Source of the DNA: Nitrososphaerota archaeon
GTDB lineage: Archaea; Thermoproteota; Nitrososphaeria; Nitrososphaerales; UBA183
Direction of reading: 5' to 3'
Length of the DNA: 21,510 bases
Assembly (NCBI GenBank): GCA_027886925.1
Contig: JAPCJN010000015.1
Coordinates: forward strand, 6,848 to 28,357
Below, piece after piece: positions 1-6,151 of this stretch. A program made the translations under genes and the position numbers. How positions within the stretch are numbered: the stretch's first letter is position 1; the number at the start of each line of letters is the position of its first letter. The notes beneath the pieces were generated by a model. The model searched no databases. It was not told the DNA's origin and saw only the letters and a list, made by a program, of their open reading frames with translations.

Positions 1-2
1 GG

Positions 3-50
3 AGCGTCATGACCGATGTGATCTTTGGCAGAGCGGGCAAAACCTCTTAG
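3..50 (+). CDS. Possible C-terminal tail of an upstream gene (partial)
   Basis: An open frame enters from the left edge and stops at TAG 48-50. It reads SVMTDVIFGRAGKTS. The peptide is too short to assign to a family, and an open frame of 15 codons can occur by chance. It lies on the same strand as the metallo-beta-lactamase relic and ends 39 bases before it. Confidence 0.25.
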   Translation, partial: SVMTDVIFGRAGKTS

Positions 51-89
51 TTGGGTACTGGCGAAAACCCTTCTTAGGAGCGAACTCCA

Positions 90-775
90 TTGGTCGAAAT
101 CGCGAAGGGCCTGCATCAGGTAGACGGCGTGAATCCCTACAGTTATGTCATCGAAGAGGCTGATGGCGCACTAACGCTCGTCGACACAGGTATGTCGAAA
201 GATGGGAAGAAGATACTGGATTACGTTCAGACACGAATGTCTAGGAGACCATTTGACCTAAAGACGATCGTGCTTACCCATTGTCACACGCCCTACGTGA
301 GAGGCGCGTACGAGATAAGGAAGGCAACGGGAGCGAGAATCGCCATCCGTGAGCAAGACGTCGAATATTGTCTGGAAGGAAGACGATGCCGGCCCCCAAG
401 GGGGCGGTCGGTGCCTTGTTCAGGATTTCTGAGCCATTGCTTAGGTTCACCCCCGTCGAGCCCGACCAAATACTGGGAGAGAATGACAAGGTGGCAGGAT
501 TGGTTGTCCTGCACATCCCAGGTCACACCCCGGGCAGCATTTCGCTCTACGACCAAGAAAGGAAGCTAATTCTTGTCGCCGACACAATGCGATACGCGGA
601 GGGTAAGCTTCAAGGGCCCCTACGTGAGTTCACGTTCGACCCAGATGAAGCGAGGAAGTCAATCGAAAAACTGTCTGGTCTTGATTTTAGGACAATTCTC
701 GGCGGCCAGGGCGAGCCGTTCAAGTCAGAGGTTGCCCCTCAAAGGGTCAGGGAACTTGCCGCTCTGATGGGCTAA
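90..775 (+). pseudogene. Metallo-beta-lactamase-fold hydrolase, frameshifted and with degraded metal site
   Basis: Two frames together make one MBL-fold protein of about 228 residues. The N-terminal half begins at TTG 90 behind a GGAG at 77-80 and stays in frame to about 368. The C-terminal half continues in the -1 frame to TAG-type stop 773-775. The join falls at tattg (366-370): one extra T would restore EYLSGRKTMPAPKG. The first metal motif reads THCHTPYVRG, where the family has THxHxDHxG, so the Asp and second His are gone. GHTPGS and the Asp in ADTMRY are kept. The terminal GHGEP is GQGEP. Ligand loss plus frameshift points to a dead gene or a protein that no longer binds metal. A single-base assembly error could explain the frameshift, but not the missing ligands. 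The reaction it once catalysed cannot be told. Confidence 0.8.
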
Positions 776-1016
776 GGTTGGAGGGCTTGCTTTACAAATG
801 TCCAGGCCTAAAAGCGGCAACCGGGTCATTAAACCGGTTCCCAGAGTCAGAGCTCATGCTCTGAGATCAGATATGGCTAGCCGCAGTCACGCGTCCCCAC
901 CGATTCTATTCCCGACCAGAACCCCTCATTCGTCTGAGCATTCACGGTCGTTGGAAATGATTGATGGTTGCATGGGGAGTGCTGATCTAGCAAGAAATAA
1001 GTTAAGAAAATGTGAG
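776..1016. other. Gene-free stretch with two hairpins
   Basis: I find no credible coding frame here. Two perfect inverted repeats lie close together: AACCGG/CCGGTT with a 9-base loop (819-839), and TCAGAGC/GCTCTGA around a TCAT loop (847-864). They could end transcription of the relic upstream or belong to an unrecognised RNA. The right end (about 991-1016) is A-rich on this strand, giving a TTTT run downstream of the tRNA on the other strand, which suits an archaeal tRNA terminator. The stretch looks less GC-rich than the rest of the window. Confidence 0.5.
1007..1010 (-). terminator. T-run terminator of tRNA-Lys
   Basis: On the minus strand a TTTT run lies seven bases past the tRNA 3' end, within the T-rich stretch CATTTTCTTAACTTATTTC. 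Archaeal RNA polymerase commonly stops at short U-runs. Confidence 0.45.
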
Positions 1017-1129
1017 CGGGCCCGGTGGGATTTGAATTCGTGGGCGCTTTGGCGCCTCCCACGACGTGCTGGTTACTCCCACAAGCTAGCTAAGAGCCAG
1101 CCGCTCTAACCTGGCTGAGCCACGGGCCC
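1017..1129 (-). tRNA. tRNA-Lys(CTT) with two introns (anticodon loop and T arm)
   Basis: The mature 75-nt tRNA is split into three exons. The acceptor stem is GGGCCCG/CGGGCCC with discriminator G at 1017; CCA is not encoded. The D arm is GCTC/GAGC, the anticodon stem GCTGG/CCAGC, and the loop CTCTTAA with anticodon CTT at 1092-1094. Intron 1 (17 nt, 1074-1090) follows position 37, the canonical site; CTCT in the 5' exon pairs with GGAG in the intron to form the 4-bp central helix of a bulge-helix-bulge. Intron 2 (21 nt, 1037-1057) separates T-stem GTGGG from T-loop TTCAAAT; CGTG pairs with CACG as central helix, and the intron folds as GGCGC-CAAA-GCGCC. Without removing both introns, neither arm can form. 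Splicing by the archaeal tRNA endonuclease is inferred from these motifs. The 5-base variable region is ACGTC. Confidence 0.93.
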
Positions 1130-1154
1130 GCGAACGCCCCGTTTCTCCTGTCGG

Positions 1155-1162
1155 ATATTTAC
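1155..1162 (-). promoter_or_regulatory. TATA box of tRNA-Lys
   Basis: GTAAATAT on the minus strand is centred about 29 bases before the tRNA 5' end at 1129, the usual archaeal spacing. Confidence 0.5.
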
Positions 1163-1181
1163 TTTCCACCGAAGCATCGAG

Positions 1182-1189
1182 TATTATTA
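1182..1189 (+). promoter_or_regulatory. TATA box of the dph5-ribL unit
   Basis: TATTATTA begins 29 bases before ATG 1211, so transcription could begin at or next to the start codon and give a leaderless mRNA. The same octamer occurs before the GTPase unit at 16187. Confidence 0.5.
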
Positions 1190-1210
1190 GGTCCTAATCG
1201 TCGCGGCACG

Positions 1211-2269
1211 ATGAAGGGGAAAGTGAATATGGGAGAGCTGATCTTTGTGGGTCTGGGCCTAGGGGACAGAGGCATAAGCTTGGCGGGGGTTCAGGCGATA
1301 CAGGCAGCTGACCTCGCATACCTCGAACGGTACACGTCGCCGCCATCGCCGACGCTCATCGCCGAGCTCGAGAAGGCCACGGGTAAGAAAATCACGCTCG
1401 TCGGGAGGGAGTGGGTGGAGGACGGAAGAAAGATCCTCGAGCAAGCGGGCACCTCTAGGGTCGCGCTCGCGGTCCAGGGGGACCCGATGATCGCGACGAC
1501 CCACAACGACCTGAGGGTGCGCGCCCTCGCCACGGGGGTCCGCACCAGCGTGATCCACGGGACTACTATCCCTGCGGCAGCAGCTAGCGAGAGCGGGTTG
1601 CATTTCTACAAGTTCGGTGGGACGATCACCTTCACGCTCGAGAGCGCTTCCCACCACCAGGAAGTCTATCAGCGCATTCACAGCAACCTCCTCGTAGGAC
1701 AGCACACCCTGCTCCTGCTCGAATATGACGTCGAGAAGGGCGTGGGTGTGGAACCCCAGCTCGTCTTCGAGAGGCTGCTTGGCGCGGAGAAGAACTTCAA
1801 GCGGGGGGTCCTATCCGAAGGGACCCTAGCAATCGTGCTCGGCAGGGTCGGGATGGACGACCAAGAGATTCACGGAGGAGCCATCGGCGCCCTGCGGTCC
1901 GTCCGCTTCGGCGCTCCGCCCCATTGCGTGATAATCCCCGGGAGACTGCATTTCACTGAGGAGGAGGCCCTCGCGGCGATTCTGAGGCTTGAGAAGAAGG
2001 ACGTGGGGGACAACTCCTCGACCGTAAAGCGCACCGCACAGGTGCTGGTCCCGCGTTACGTTGAAAAAGCGAGGAAGGCGCTGGACGGCGCAAGGGAGTC
2101 TTTGAATGGAAAGCACCGCGACCTGCTCGAGAACGCCGAGCTCTACCTCGAGGACTCGGAGAACTTTCTGGCGAACAATCAAGACGAACTCGCGATGTTG
2201 AGTGTTGGATATGCGGAGGGGCTCATCGACGCGCTCGGGTTCACGGGAGAGGTGAAGCTGGAATGGTAG
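1211..2269 (+). CDS. dph5: Diphthine synthase (Dph5) with C-terminal DUF357-like domain
   Basis: The SAM-dependent methyltransferase Dph5 modifies the elongation factor 2 histidine on the way to diphthamide. The N-terminal 260 residues fit the family: VGLGLGDRGISL near the start, GDPMIATTHNDLR near residue 96, and GLHFYKFGGT near residue 130. The protein is 352 residues, about 80-100 longer than usual. The extra C-terminal part is helical and acidic, with LENAELYLEDSENFLA and LSVGYAEGLIDALGF, the pattern of the archaeal DUF357 family, so I read it as a Dph5-DUF357 fusion. Two starts are possible: ATG 1211 suits a leaderless mRNA from the TATA box at 1182, and ATG 1229 follows GGGGAAAG and begins right at the conserved MGELIFVG. 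The stop overlaps the start of ribL by 7 bases (ATGGTAG), so translation is probably coupled. Confidence 0.9.
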   Translation: MKGKVNMGELIFVGLGLGDRGISLAGVQAIQAADLAYLERYTSPPSPTLIAELEKATGKKITLVGREWVEDGRKILEQAGTSRVALAVQGDPMIATTHNDLRVRALATGVRTSVIHGTTIPAAAASESGLHFYKFGGTITFTLESASHHQEVYQRIHSNLLVGQHTLLLLEYDVEKGVGVEPQLVFERLLGAEKNFKRGVLSEGTLAIVLGRVGMDDQEIHGGAIGALRSVRFGAPPHCVIIPGRLHFTEEEALAAILRLEKKDVGDNSSTVKRTAQVLVPRYVEKARKALDGARESLNGKHRDLLENAELYLEDSENFLANNQDELAMLSVGYAEGLIDALGFTGEVKLEW

Positions 2270-2916
2270 GAAGGACCGGGAAAGCCGCCAACAAAGAAGA
2301 TGTGCACGGCGAACCTCTCAAAACCCTCGACCTCCTCAGAGAAGTCTACGTCTCCCAGACCAGGGACGGGAGGGCGTCTCCCAATGCGATCGCCAGAGGG
2401 TTGGGCGCGAGGCTCCCTTCGGTCCGAGCCGCGCTTAGAGCGGCATCCGAGAAGAGGTTGTTGAAGGTCAACAAGAGAGAGCTCGAGCTCACGGCTCTTG
2501 GCCGCCGCCGGCTGAAAGTCGTGATGGTCGGCGGCGCGTTCGAGATAGTCCATCCAGGCCACGTCCACACCCTCTCGGCGGCGAAGAAGCTCGGGAATAC
2601 GCTCGTCGTCGTGGTCGCGACAGACGAAAGCGTCTTGAGGAACAAGGGGAGGCCTCCAGTGACCAATCAAGACTCCAGGGTGACGATGGTCTCCTTCCTT
2701 CGGCAGGTGGACCTCGCGATTCCAGGGAACAAGGGCAGTATCTACGAAATCCTGCTTCGAGTCAGGCCCGACGTGGTTGCCGTCGGATACGACCAAGTCC
2801 ATAACCCGGAAGACATCGTCAGGGAGGCGGCGAAGAGAGGAGTCAGGATGCAGGTCGCGAGACTGGAAACGCCAATCCCTGAAGTTAAGACCTCGAAGAT
2901 CCTGCAGTCCCTTTAG
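2263..2916 (+). CDS. ribL: Archaeal FAD synthetase (RibL) with N-terminal helix-turn-helix extension
   Basis: RibL adenylylates FMN to FAD. From about residue 85 the protein has the nucleotidyltransferase fold: GGAFEIVHPGHVHTL carries the HxGH motif, followed by VVVATDESVLRNKGRPPV, RPDVVAVGYDQ and, near the end, the short KTSKI element in place of ISRS/T. The enzyme is usually about 150 residues; this one has 217. The extra 80 N-terminal residues contain SPNAIARGLGARLPSVRAAL and an ELTALGRRRLK wing, which looks like a winged helix. Its start overlaps the dph5 stop, and it ends 5 bases from the stop of the facing riboflavin kinase. Other cytidylyltransferase-like enzymes share the fold, so substrate assignment leans on sequence pattern and on the neighbouring kinase. 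Confidence 0.8.
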   Translation: MVGRTGKAANKEDVHGEPLKTLDLLREVYVSQTRDGRASPNAIARGLGARLPSVRAALRAASEKRLLKVNKRELELTALGRRRLKVVMVGGAFEIVHPGHVHTLSAAKKLGNTLVVVVATDESVLRNKGRPPVTNQDSRVTMVSFLRQVDLAIPGNKGSIYEILLRVRPDVVAVGYDQVHNPEDIVREAAKRGVRMQVARLETPIPEVKTSKILQSL

Positions 2917-2921
2917 GGCTC

Positions 2922-3608
2922 CTATGGGAGCACGGCCTTTACTTCCAATGCGTCGCCGTTCTTGAGCCCTAGCGAGCCCCGCAGGTAGACGGGAGCGATG
3001 ATTTCCATGACGCTGTCGTCGTAGTGCGTCCGGTCTATCACCAGCACAGCGGCGGGGACGTTTTCCTTGCCTAGGGTGGCCCTATAGCATCTCGCGCCCC
3101 CGTATGTCCTGCCGCCGCTCTCGAAACCCTCTATCTTCAGACCCTCGAACGCCCGGAGACGCCGCTTCTGCTCCATCTGGATGGGGCTCTCGAGCTTCAG
3201 GTTGAGCGTGCCCGGAAATGGGTCGAACCCGAGAGCCATCGTGAATTGCTTCTTGTATCCCTCGAGGCCGATATAGTATGCTCCCTCGCCCAGTCCCTGG
3301 AATACCTTTCCGACGAAGGTCAGTTCCTCCTTTGCCGGGCCTTCGAAAGCGGCTTTCAGCCCGAAGTAATACTCTTTCACCCCGTCTTGGCCGCTGCCTG
3401 TGAGTTTCACCACGAACCTAGCGCCAGACCGCCGCCTTTCGACGTATCCTAGCCTCTCCAGCTGCTGGAGGTGCTGAGAGGCGGCTTGCTGGCTGTGTCC
3501 GAGCTTCTCAGCCAGCTCATCCGTCGAAAGGGATACGAATCCACGATGGGCGCCAAGTTTCACCAACTCAACGAGAGTCGGGATTAGGACGGGTTTGATT
3601 TTCTCCAT
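2922..3608 (-). CDS. ribK: CTP-dependent riboflavin kinase with N-terminal winged helix (RibK/RbkR type)
   Basis: The C-terminal domain (about residues 95-228) is the archaeal CTP-dependent riboflavin kinase (DUF120), which makes FMN. It shows GLGEGAYYIGLEGYKKQF, LGFDPFPGTLNLKL and YRATLG...ERTHYDDS-like features (IDRTHYDDSVMEIIAP). Residues 1-75 form a winged helix, with STDELAEKLGHSQQAASQHL as recognition part and ERRRSGARFVVKLT as wing. Proteins of this architecture are known in Archaea as RbkR, combining kinase and riboflavin-gene repressor, so a regulatory role is likely though not shown here. Length (228) is normal for the fused form. ATG 3608 is preceded by a minus-strand CTTATATC box (3667-3674). 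It is convergent with ribL, the next enzyme of the pathway. Confidence 0.92.
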   Translation of the reverse strand: MEKIKPVLIPTLVELVKLGAHRGFVSLSTDELAEKLGHSQQAASQHLQQLERLGYVERRRSGARFVVKLTGSGQDGVKEYYFGLKAAFEGPAKEELTFVGKVFQGLGEGAYYIGLEGYKKQFTMALGFDPFPGTLNLKLESPIQMEQKRRLRAFEGLKIEGFESGGRTYGGARCYRATLGKENVPAAVLVIDRTHYDDSVMEIIAPVYLRGSLGLKNGDALEVKAVLP

Positions 3609-3666
3609 TCTCTAGCCTCTTTAGATTGCTCTGCGACCTGGCCGACCGACCGAAGCCAACAGAGCG

Positions 3667-3674
3667 GATATAAG
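3667..3674. promoter_or_regulatory. TATA-like box between ribK and the PH-like gene
   Basis: GATATAAG on the plus strand reads CTTATATC on the minus strand. It lies about 60 bases before ribK ATG 3608. It is also the clearest AT-rich box upstream of the rightward gene, though 130 bases from its start. No clear palindromic operator is visible in 3609-3803. Confidence 0.35.
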
Positions 3675-3793
3675 AAGTCAGCGAGTCACATGGCGCTCTC
3701 GGTCTGTATTCATCGAGCACACACGTTCATTAATGGCACCGGGCGGAGCTGGATCAGGTAAATCTAGACTTTGGCACAGCACGACACCGCCCC

Positions 3794-3800
3794 GGAGGAG
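3794..3800 (+). promoter_or_regulatory. Shine-Dalgarno site deciding the start at 3804
   Basis: GGAGGAG ends 3 bases before ATG 3804. It makes that ATG a better start than the in-frame TTG at 3771, which has no such site. Confidence 0.55.
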
Positions 3801-3803
3801 ATC

Positions 3804-4508
3804 ATGCTCGCACAGGAACAGGCGGTTATCAACAGGGGGTCGGGCGTGCGTCAAGAAGCCGAGACCGCGTTTGGCTTCGGGAAGGAGAGCGAAGGCACAC
3901 TGGTCCTCACCGACCGCCGGCTCGTTTACGTCCACGGTAAGGAAGAGGAGACGGATGTCAGGATCGGGGCCTTCAGCAAGAAGCGCCTGATTTTCTCCGA
4001 CGTCGAGAGCTTGCATTCAATGCAGCTCGACTCCGCGAGCTTTGAGATCCCCATCTCAAACGTCCAGTCCGTCGAAGGCCACCACAGGGAAGCGATGGCG
4101 CCGAAGCTGGGGGTGAAGTGGAACGACGAGGCCGGGGAGGCAAAGGCGACCGAGTTCGTCCAGCAGATAACCGGCGGTTCGAGGCGGAAGAACCTCAACG
4201 ACTGGGCCGAGGTGATAGAGAGGCTCAAGGCCAAGCAACAGCGGATCCAGGTGCTGCCGGCGTCGCCCGGCTCGGAAACGCTCGAGGGGAAGATCATCGG
4301 TGCCCTGGGCGACATGCAGGAGAAAGGGGCGTTCACCATCGAGCGCGAGGTGGAGGACGACTACGGTGTGCGCCTGGAACCCGACGAGGTGGAGGAGGCC
4401 TGCGAGAGGTTGGTAAGGAGAGGGCTAGTCTCTAAGACGGGGTCGCCGGGCGATGGTGAATTCTACAGGAAGGTCTCTCCTCTCGGAGAGGACGACCTGA
4501 GCGCCTAG
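3804..4508 (+). CDS. PH/GRAM-like domain plus winged-helix protein, function unknown
   Basis: The protein has 234 residues from ATG 3804; TTG 3771 would add 11. I do not recognise a named family. Residues about 15-130 look like a small PH or GRAM-type beta domain: GTLVLTDRRLVYVHGKEEET, then FEIPISNVQSVEGHHREA, then an amphipathic NLNDWAEVIERLKAK helix. This is the pattern of prokaryotic PH-like proteins, in which a hydrophobic strand-turn-strand is followed by an I-x-x-V-x-S-V element. Residues about 150-234 look like a winged helix: ETLEGKIIGALGDMQEKG, then a helix rich in Glu, then LVRRGLVSKTGSPGDGEFYR. There is no signal peptide or membrane segment. It faces the translin gene, 17 bases away at the 3' end. 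Binding of DNA or protein is only inferred. Confidence 0.75.
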   Translation: MLAQEQAVINRGSGVRQEAETAFGFGKESEGTLVLTDRRLVYVHGKEEETDVRIGAFSKKRLIFSDVESLHSMQLDSASFEIPISNVQSVEGHHREAMAPKLGVKWNDEAGEAKATEFVQQITGGSRRKNLNDWAEVIERLKAKQQRIQVLPASPGSETLEGKIIGALGDMQEKGAFTIEREVEDDYGVRLEPDEVEEACERLVRRGLVSKTGSPGDGEFYRKVSPLGEDDLSA

Positions 4509-4525
4509 GCCTGTTCAGGTCGCGA

Positions 4526-5227
4526 CTACCTCTTCGGCGTTGCCTTTCCGCGTCTGGCGCGGCCGCCGTTCTCGATCGAGAGCTGCAGGCCCTGCATAGA
4601 CGATATCAACCTCGATCGCCTCGCCTCCTCCGCCATTATCCCCCGGACGTCCTCGGTCAGCATCCGCGCCACGTCTATCTTCCTTCGGAGCCCGTTCACC
4701 ACGTTGTCGAAGACAGCGAAAGGAGAGAGAAGGGAATAGAGCCCCTCCATAAGCTCGAAATATCGTTCCGCCTTTTGCGTCTCCGAGCGCATTATCGCGT
4801 CGAGGAGGAGCCGCTTCACCTCGCCCACCGTGTCAAGCAGCCCCATAAGATAGCCCTCGTCAGAGACACCGAGGTCCTTCGCCTGCGGGACCGGCCGGCC
4901 CAGCACGATCGACTGCACCGAAGAGGCCTCTACGTATTCTGCCTCCGGAGAGACGAGATATCTAGAGAGGTTGCTGCGACCGGCCTCCTTCCTGAGAGAC
5001 TTCAGGGTCTTCTCAGCCTCCCTGATCTCGAGTTCAGCGTCCTCCAACTTCCCCGTATGGATGTGGACGATGGCCTTCGAGCACAGAGAGATCGAGTCGC
5101 GCGAGGTCTTGAGGATCCTCTCCCTCTTTCCGAGGACTTGCTGCAGGCCCTTCTCTATCCCCTTCAGGGAATCTTCAAACTCAGGTTCCAATACGTCTAT
5201 CGGGGCCCACGAGACCCAGGTAGACAT
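4526..5227 (-). CDS. Archaeal translin/TRAX-family protein
   Basis: This all-helical 233-residue protein fits the translin family: EYVEASSVQ, then VSDEGYLMGLLDTVGEVKRL, AERYFELMEGLYSLLSPF and VNGLRRKIDVARMLTEDVRG. Eukaryotic translin and TRAX form the C3PO RNase; archaeal homologues make similar octamers and at least one Trax-like protein cleaves RNA. RNA binding or cleavage is therefore likely here, but I cannot confirm the acidic catalytic set by eye. The start ATG 5227 gives MSTWVSWAPID; the open frame extends further upstream without any fitting sequence. The tail is basic (GGRARRGKATPKR), suited to nucleic-acid contact. The gene is divergent from the Hjc-like gene, 33 bases apart. Confidence 0.82.
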   Translation of the reverse strand: MSTWVSWAPIDVLEPEFEDSLKGIEKGLQQVLGKRERILKTSRDSISLCSKAIVHIHTGKLEDAELEIREAEKTLKSLRKEAGRSNLSRYLVSPEAEYVEASSVQSIVLGRPVPQAKDLGVSDEGYLMGLLDTVGEVKRLLLDAIMRSETQKAERYFELMEGLYSLLSPFAVFDNVVNGLRRKIDVARMLTEDVRGIMAEEARRSRLISSMQGLQLSIENGGRARRGKATPKR

Positions 5228-5260
5228 AAGGATGCCTTTTTCTCTTGCGGGCGCGTTCGT

Positions 5261-5554
5261 TTGGTCACGCAGTATGAGAGGGGACGGTCGAAGGAGTACA
5301 GGACGATGGAGCTTCTCAGGAGCGAGGGTTGGGTGGTAGCAAGGAGCGCAGGGTCCCACGGCCCGGTAGACATCTTCGCAGCCAAGGGGGGGATGATAAT
5401 GCTGGTGCAGGTAAAGAAAGGGAAGGCGAGGATGAAAGCCGAAGAGGCGAAGGAACTAGTTAAATGGGCAGAGGCGTTCAACGCGGATGCTGAGATTTGG
5501 CACTTCAAGGGAAGGGGGAACCTGACGAAGAGACGGGTTTTTGCGCGGAAGTGA
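5261..5554 (+). CDS. Short Hjc-like PD-(D/E)xK nuclease with QxK variant
   Basis: The layout matches archaeal Holliday-junction resolvases: YERGRSKEYRTMELLRSEGW with the first acidic residue, VVARSAGSHGPVDIFA with the core Asp, and MIMLVQVKKGKA where the family usually has ExK. Here the second acidic residue is Gln, giving QxK, a variant also seen in Mrr-type nucleases. With TTG 5261 as start the protein has 97 residues, shorter than Hjc (about 120-140). No earlier in-frame start fits, because the translin gene begins at 5227 on the other strand. It ends 17 bases before the small zinc-binding ORF. It may be an active nuclease with altered chemistry, a binding-only protein, or a restriction-type enzyme. 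Confidence 0.7.
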   Translation: MVTQYERGRSKEYRTMELLRSEGWVVARSAGSHGPVDIFAAKGGMIMLVQVKKGKARMKAEEAKELVKWAEAFNADAEIWHFKGRGNLTKRRVFARK

Positions 5555-5571
5555 CGTGACAAGCTTTGGAA

Positions 5572-5724
5572 TTGAAAAAATGCTACCTTTGCGACAGCGA
5601 GATCAAGACGCAGGGGAGGTCGTTCAAGATTGGCGCGAAGGAGGAGCTCATCTGCGATTCTTGCTACACAAAGACGGTCAACAGACGAAAGGCGCTCGGG
5701 CTCGGCGAAGGAAAGTCAGCCTGA
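5572..5724 (+). CDS. Tiny two-CxxC (zinc-ribbon-like) protein
   Basis: A 50-residue frame carries two CxxC pairs: MKKCYLCDSEIKTQG at the start, then ELICDSCYTKTVNRRKALG. Four cysteines spaced like this bind one zinc in many small archaeal proteins. The C-terminal part is basic. The start is TTG 5572; TTG 5566 would add two residues, and TGA at 5557-5559 closes the frame before that. It follows the Hjc-like gene by 17 bases on the same strand, so the two may be co-transcribed. It ends 16 bases from the stop of the facing helical protein. The partner and role are unknown. The cysteine pattern makes chance unlikely, though no homologue is recalled. Confidence 0.62.
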   Translation: MKKCYLCDSEIKTQGRSFKIGAKEELICDSCYTKTVNRRKALGLGEGKSA

Positions 5725-5740
5725 TGGCAGGCGACCTGGA

Positions 5741-6094
5741 TCAGGACGCGATGAAGCACTTGTTGAGCTGCTCGATTACCGATGAGCAGAGCTCCACTTT
5801 CTCGTCGTCTTCGCACAGCGTGTAATACATCCTGGCCTTCTCATACTCTGGCAACGCTCTCGTAGCGTTCGCAATCTCGCTGCTCGTCTCCCCCAGGGAG
5901 AGAAGCCCTGTCATCTCAAACCACTCGGCGGCGCTGCTAAAGTCTTCCAGGTTCTCGAAGCAGACCGCGATCCACTTGCACAGGTTGACCCTCTGTTCAG
6001 GCGACTGCAGCTTGCCGAACTCCTCTTTCAGGAGGCTAGCCGCGACATCTCTCTTCCCGATCTTCGCCATCTGTAGGACGTCTGAGAAGCTCAT
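5741..6094 (-). CDS. Small helical-repeat (TPR-like) protein, function unknown
   Basis: This 117-residue protein appears to be entirely alpha-helical. Segments such as VNLCKWIAVCFENLEDFSSA, AAEWFEMTGLL and LPEYEKARMYYTLCEDDEK resemble paired helices of tetratricopeptide repeats, without matching the consensus well. It has four cysteines scattered in helices rather than in CxxC pairs, so zinc binding is unlikely. ATG 6094 is preceded on the minus strand by CAATATAG about 44 bases upstream, a possible TATA box. It lies 57 bases after the thioesterase gene on the same strand. I cannot assign a role beyond a likely protein-interaction scaffold. Confidence 0.6.
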   Translation of the reverse strand: MSFSDVLQMAKIGKRDVAASLLKEEFGKLQSPEQRVNLCKWIAVCFENLEDFSSAAEWFEMTGLLSLGETSSEIANATRALPEYEKARMYYTLCEDDEKVELCSSVIEQLNKCFIAS

Positions 6095-6151
6095 TCTAGG
6101 TTATATCCGCCGGCAGCGTTAACACATAGGAACTCTATATTGTTTGAACTA

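Noticed and set aside
936..986. Possible C/D box guide RNA (CTGA 936, TGATTGATGG, CTGA 982)
   Set aside because: No proper RUGAUGA box C lies upstream and the internal box is imperfect, so this may be chance.
798..1109. 103-codon plus-strand frame over the tRNA region
   Set aside because: It runs antisense through the tRNA gene and has no protein-like composition.
2179..2802. 207-codon minus-strand frame across ribL
   Set aside because: It is antisense to a clear gene, has no domain and is explained by GC-rich codon bias.
3733..3990. Frame with a Walker-A-like start (GGAGSGKS), 85 codons
   Set aside because: No Walker B or other NTPase motif follows, and the frame is overlapped by the better-supported gene at 3804 with its Shine-Dalgarno site.
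4775..5260. Upstream extension of the Hjc-like frame
   Set aside because: It is antisense to translin and carries no nuclease sequence.
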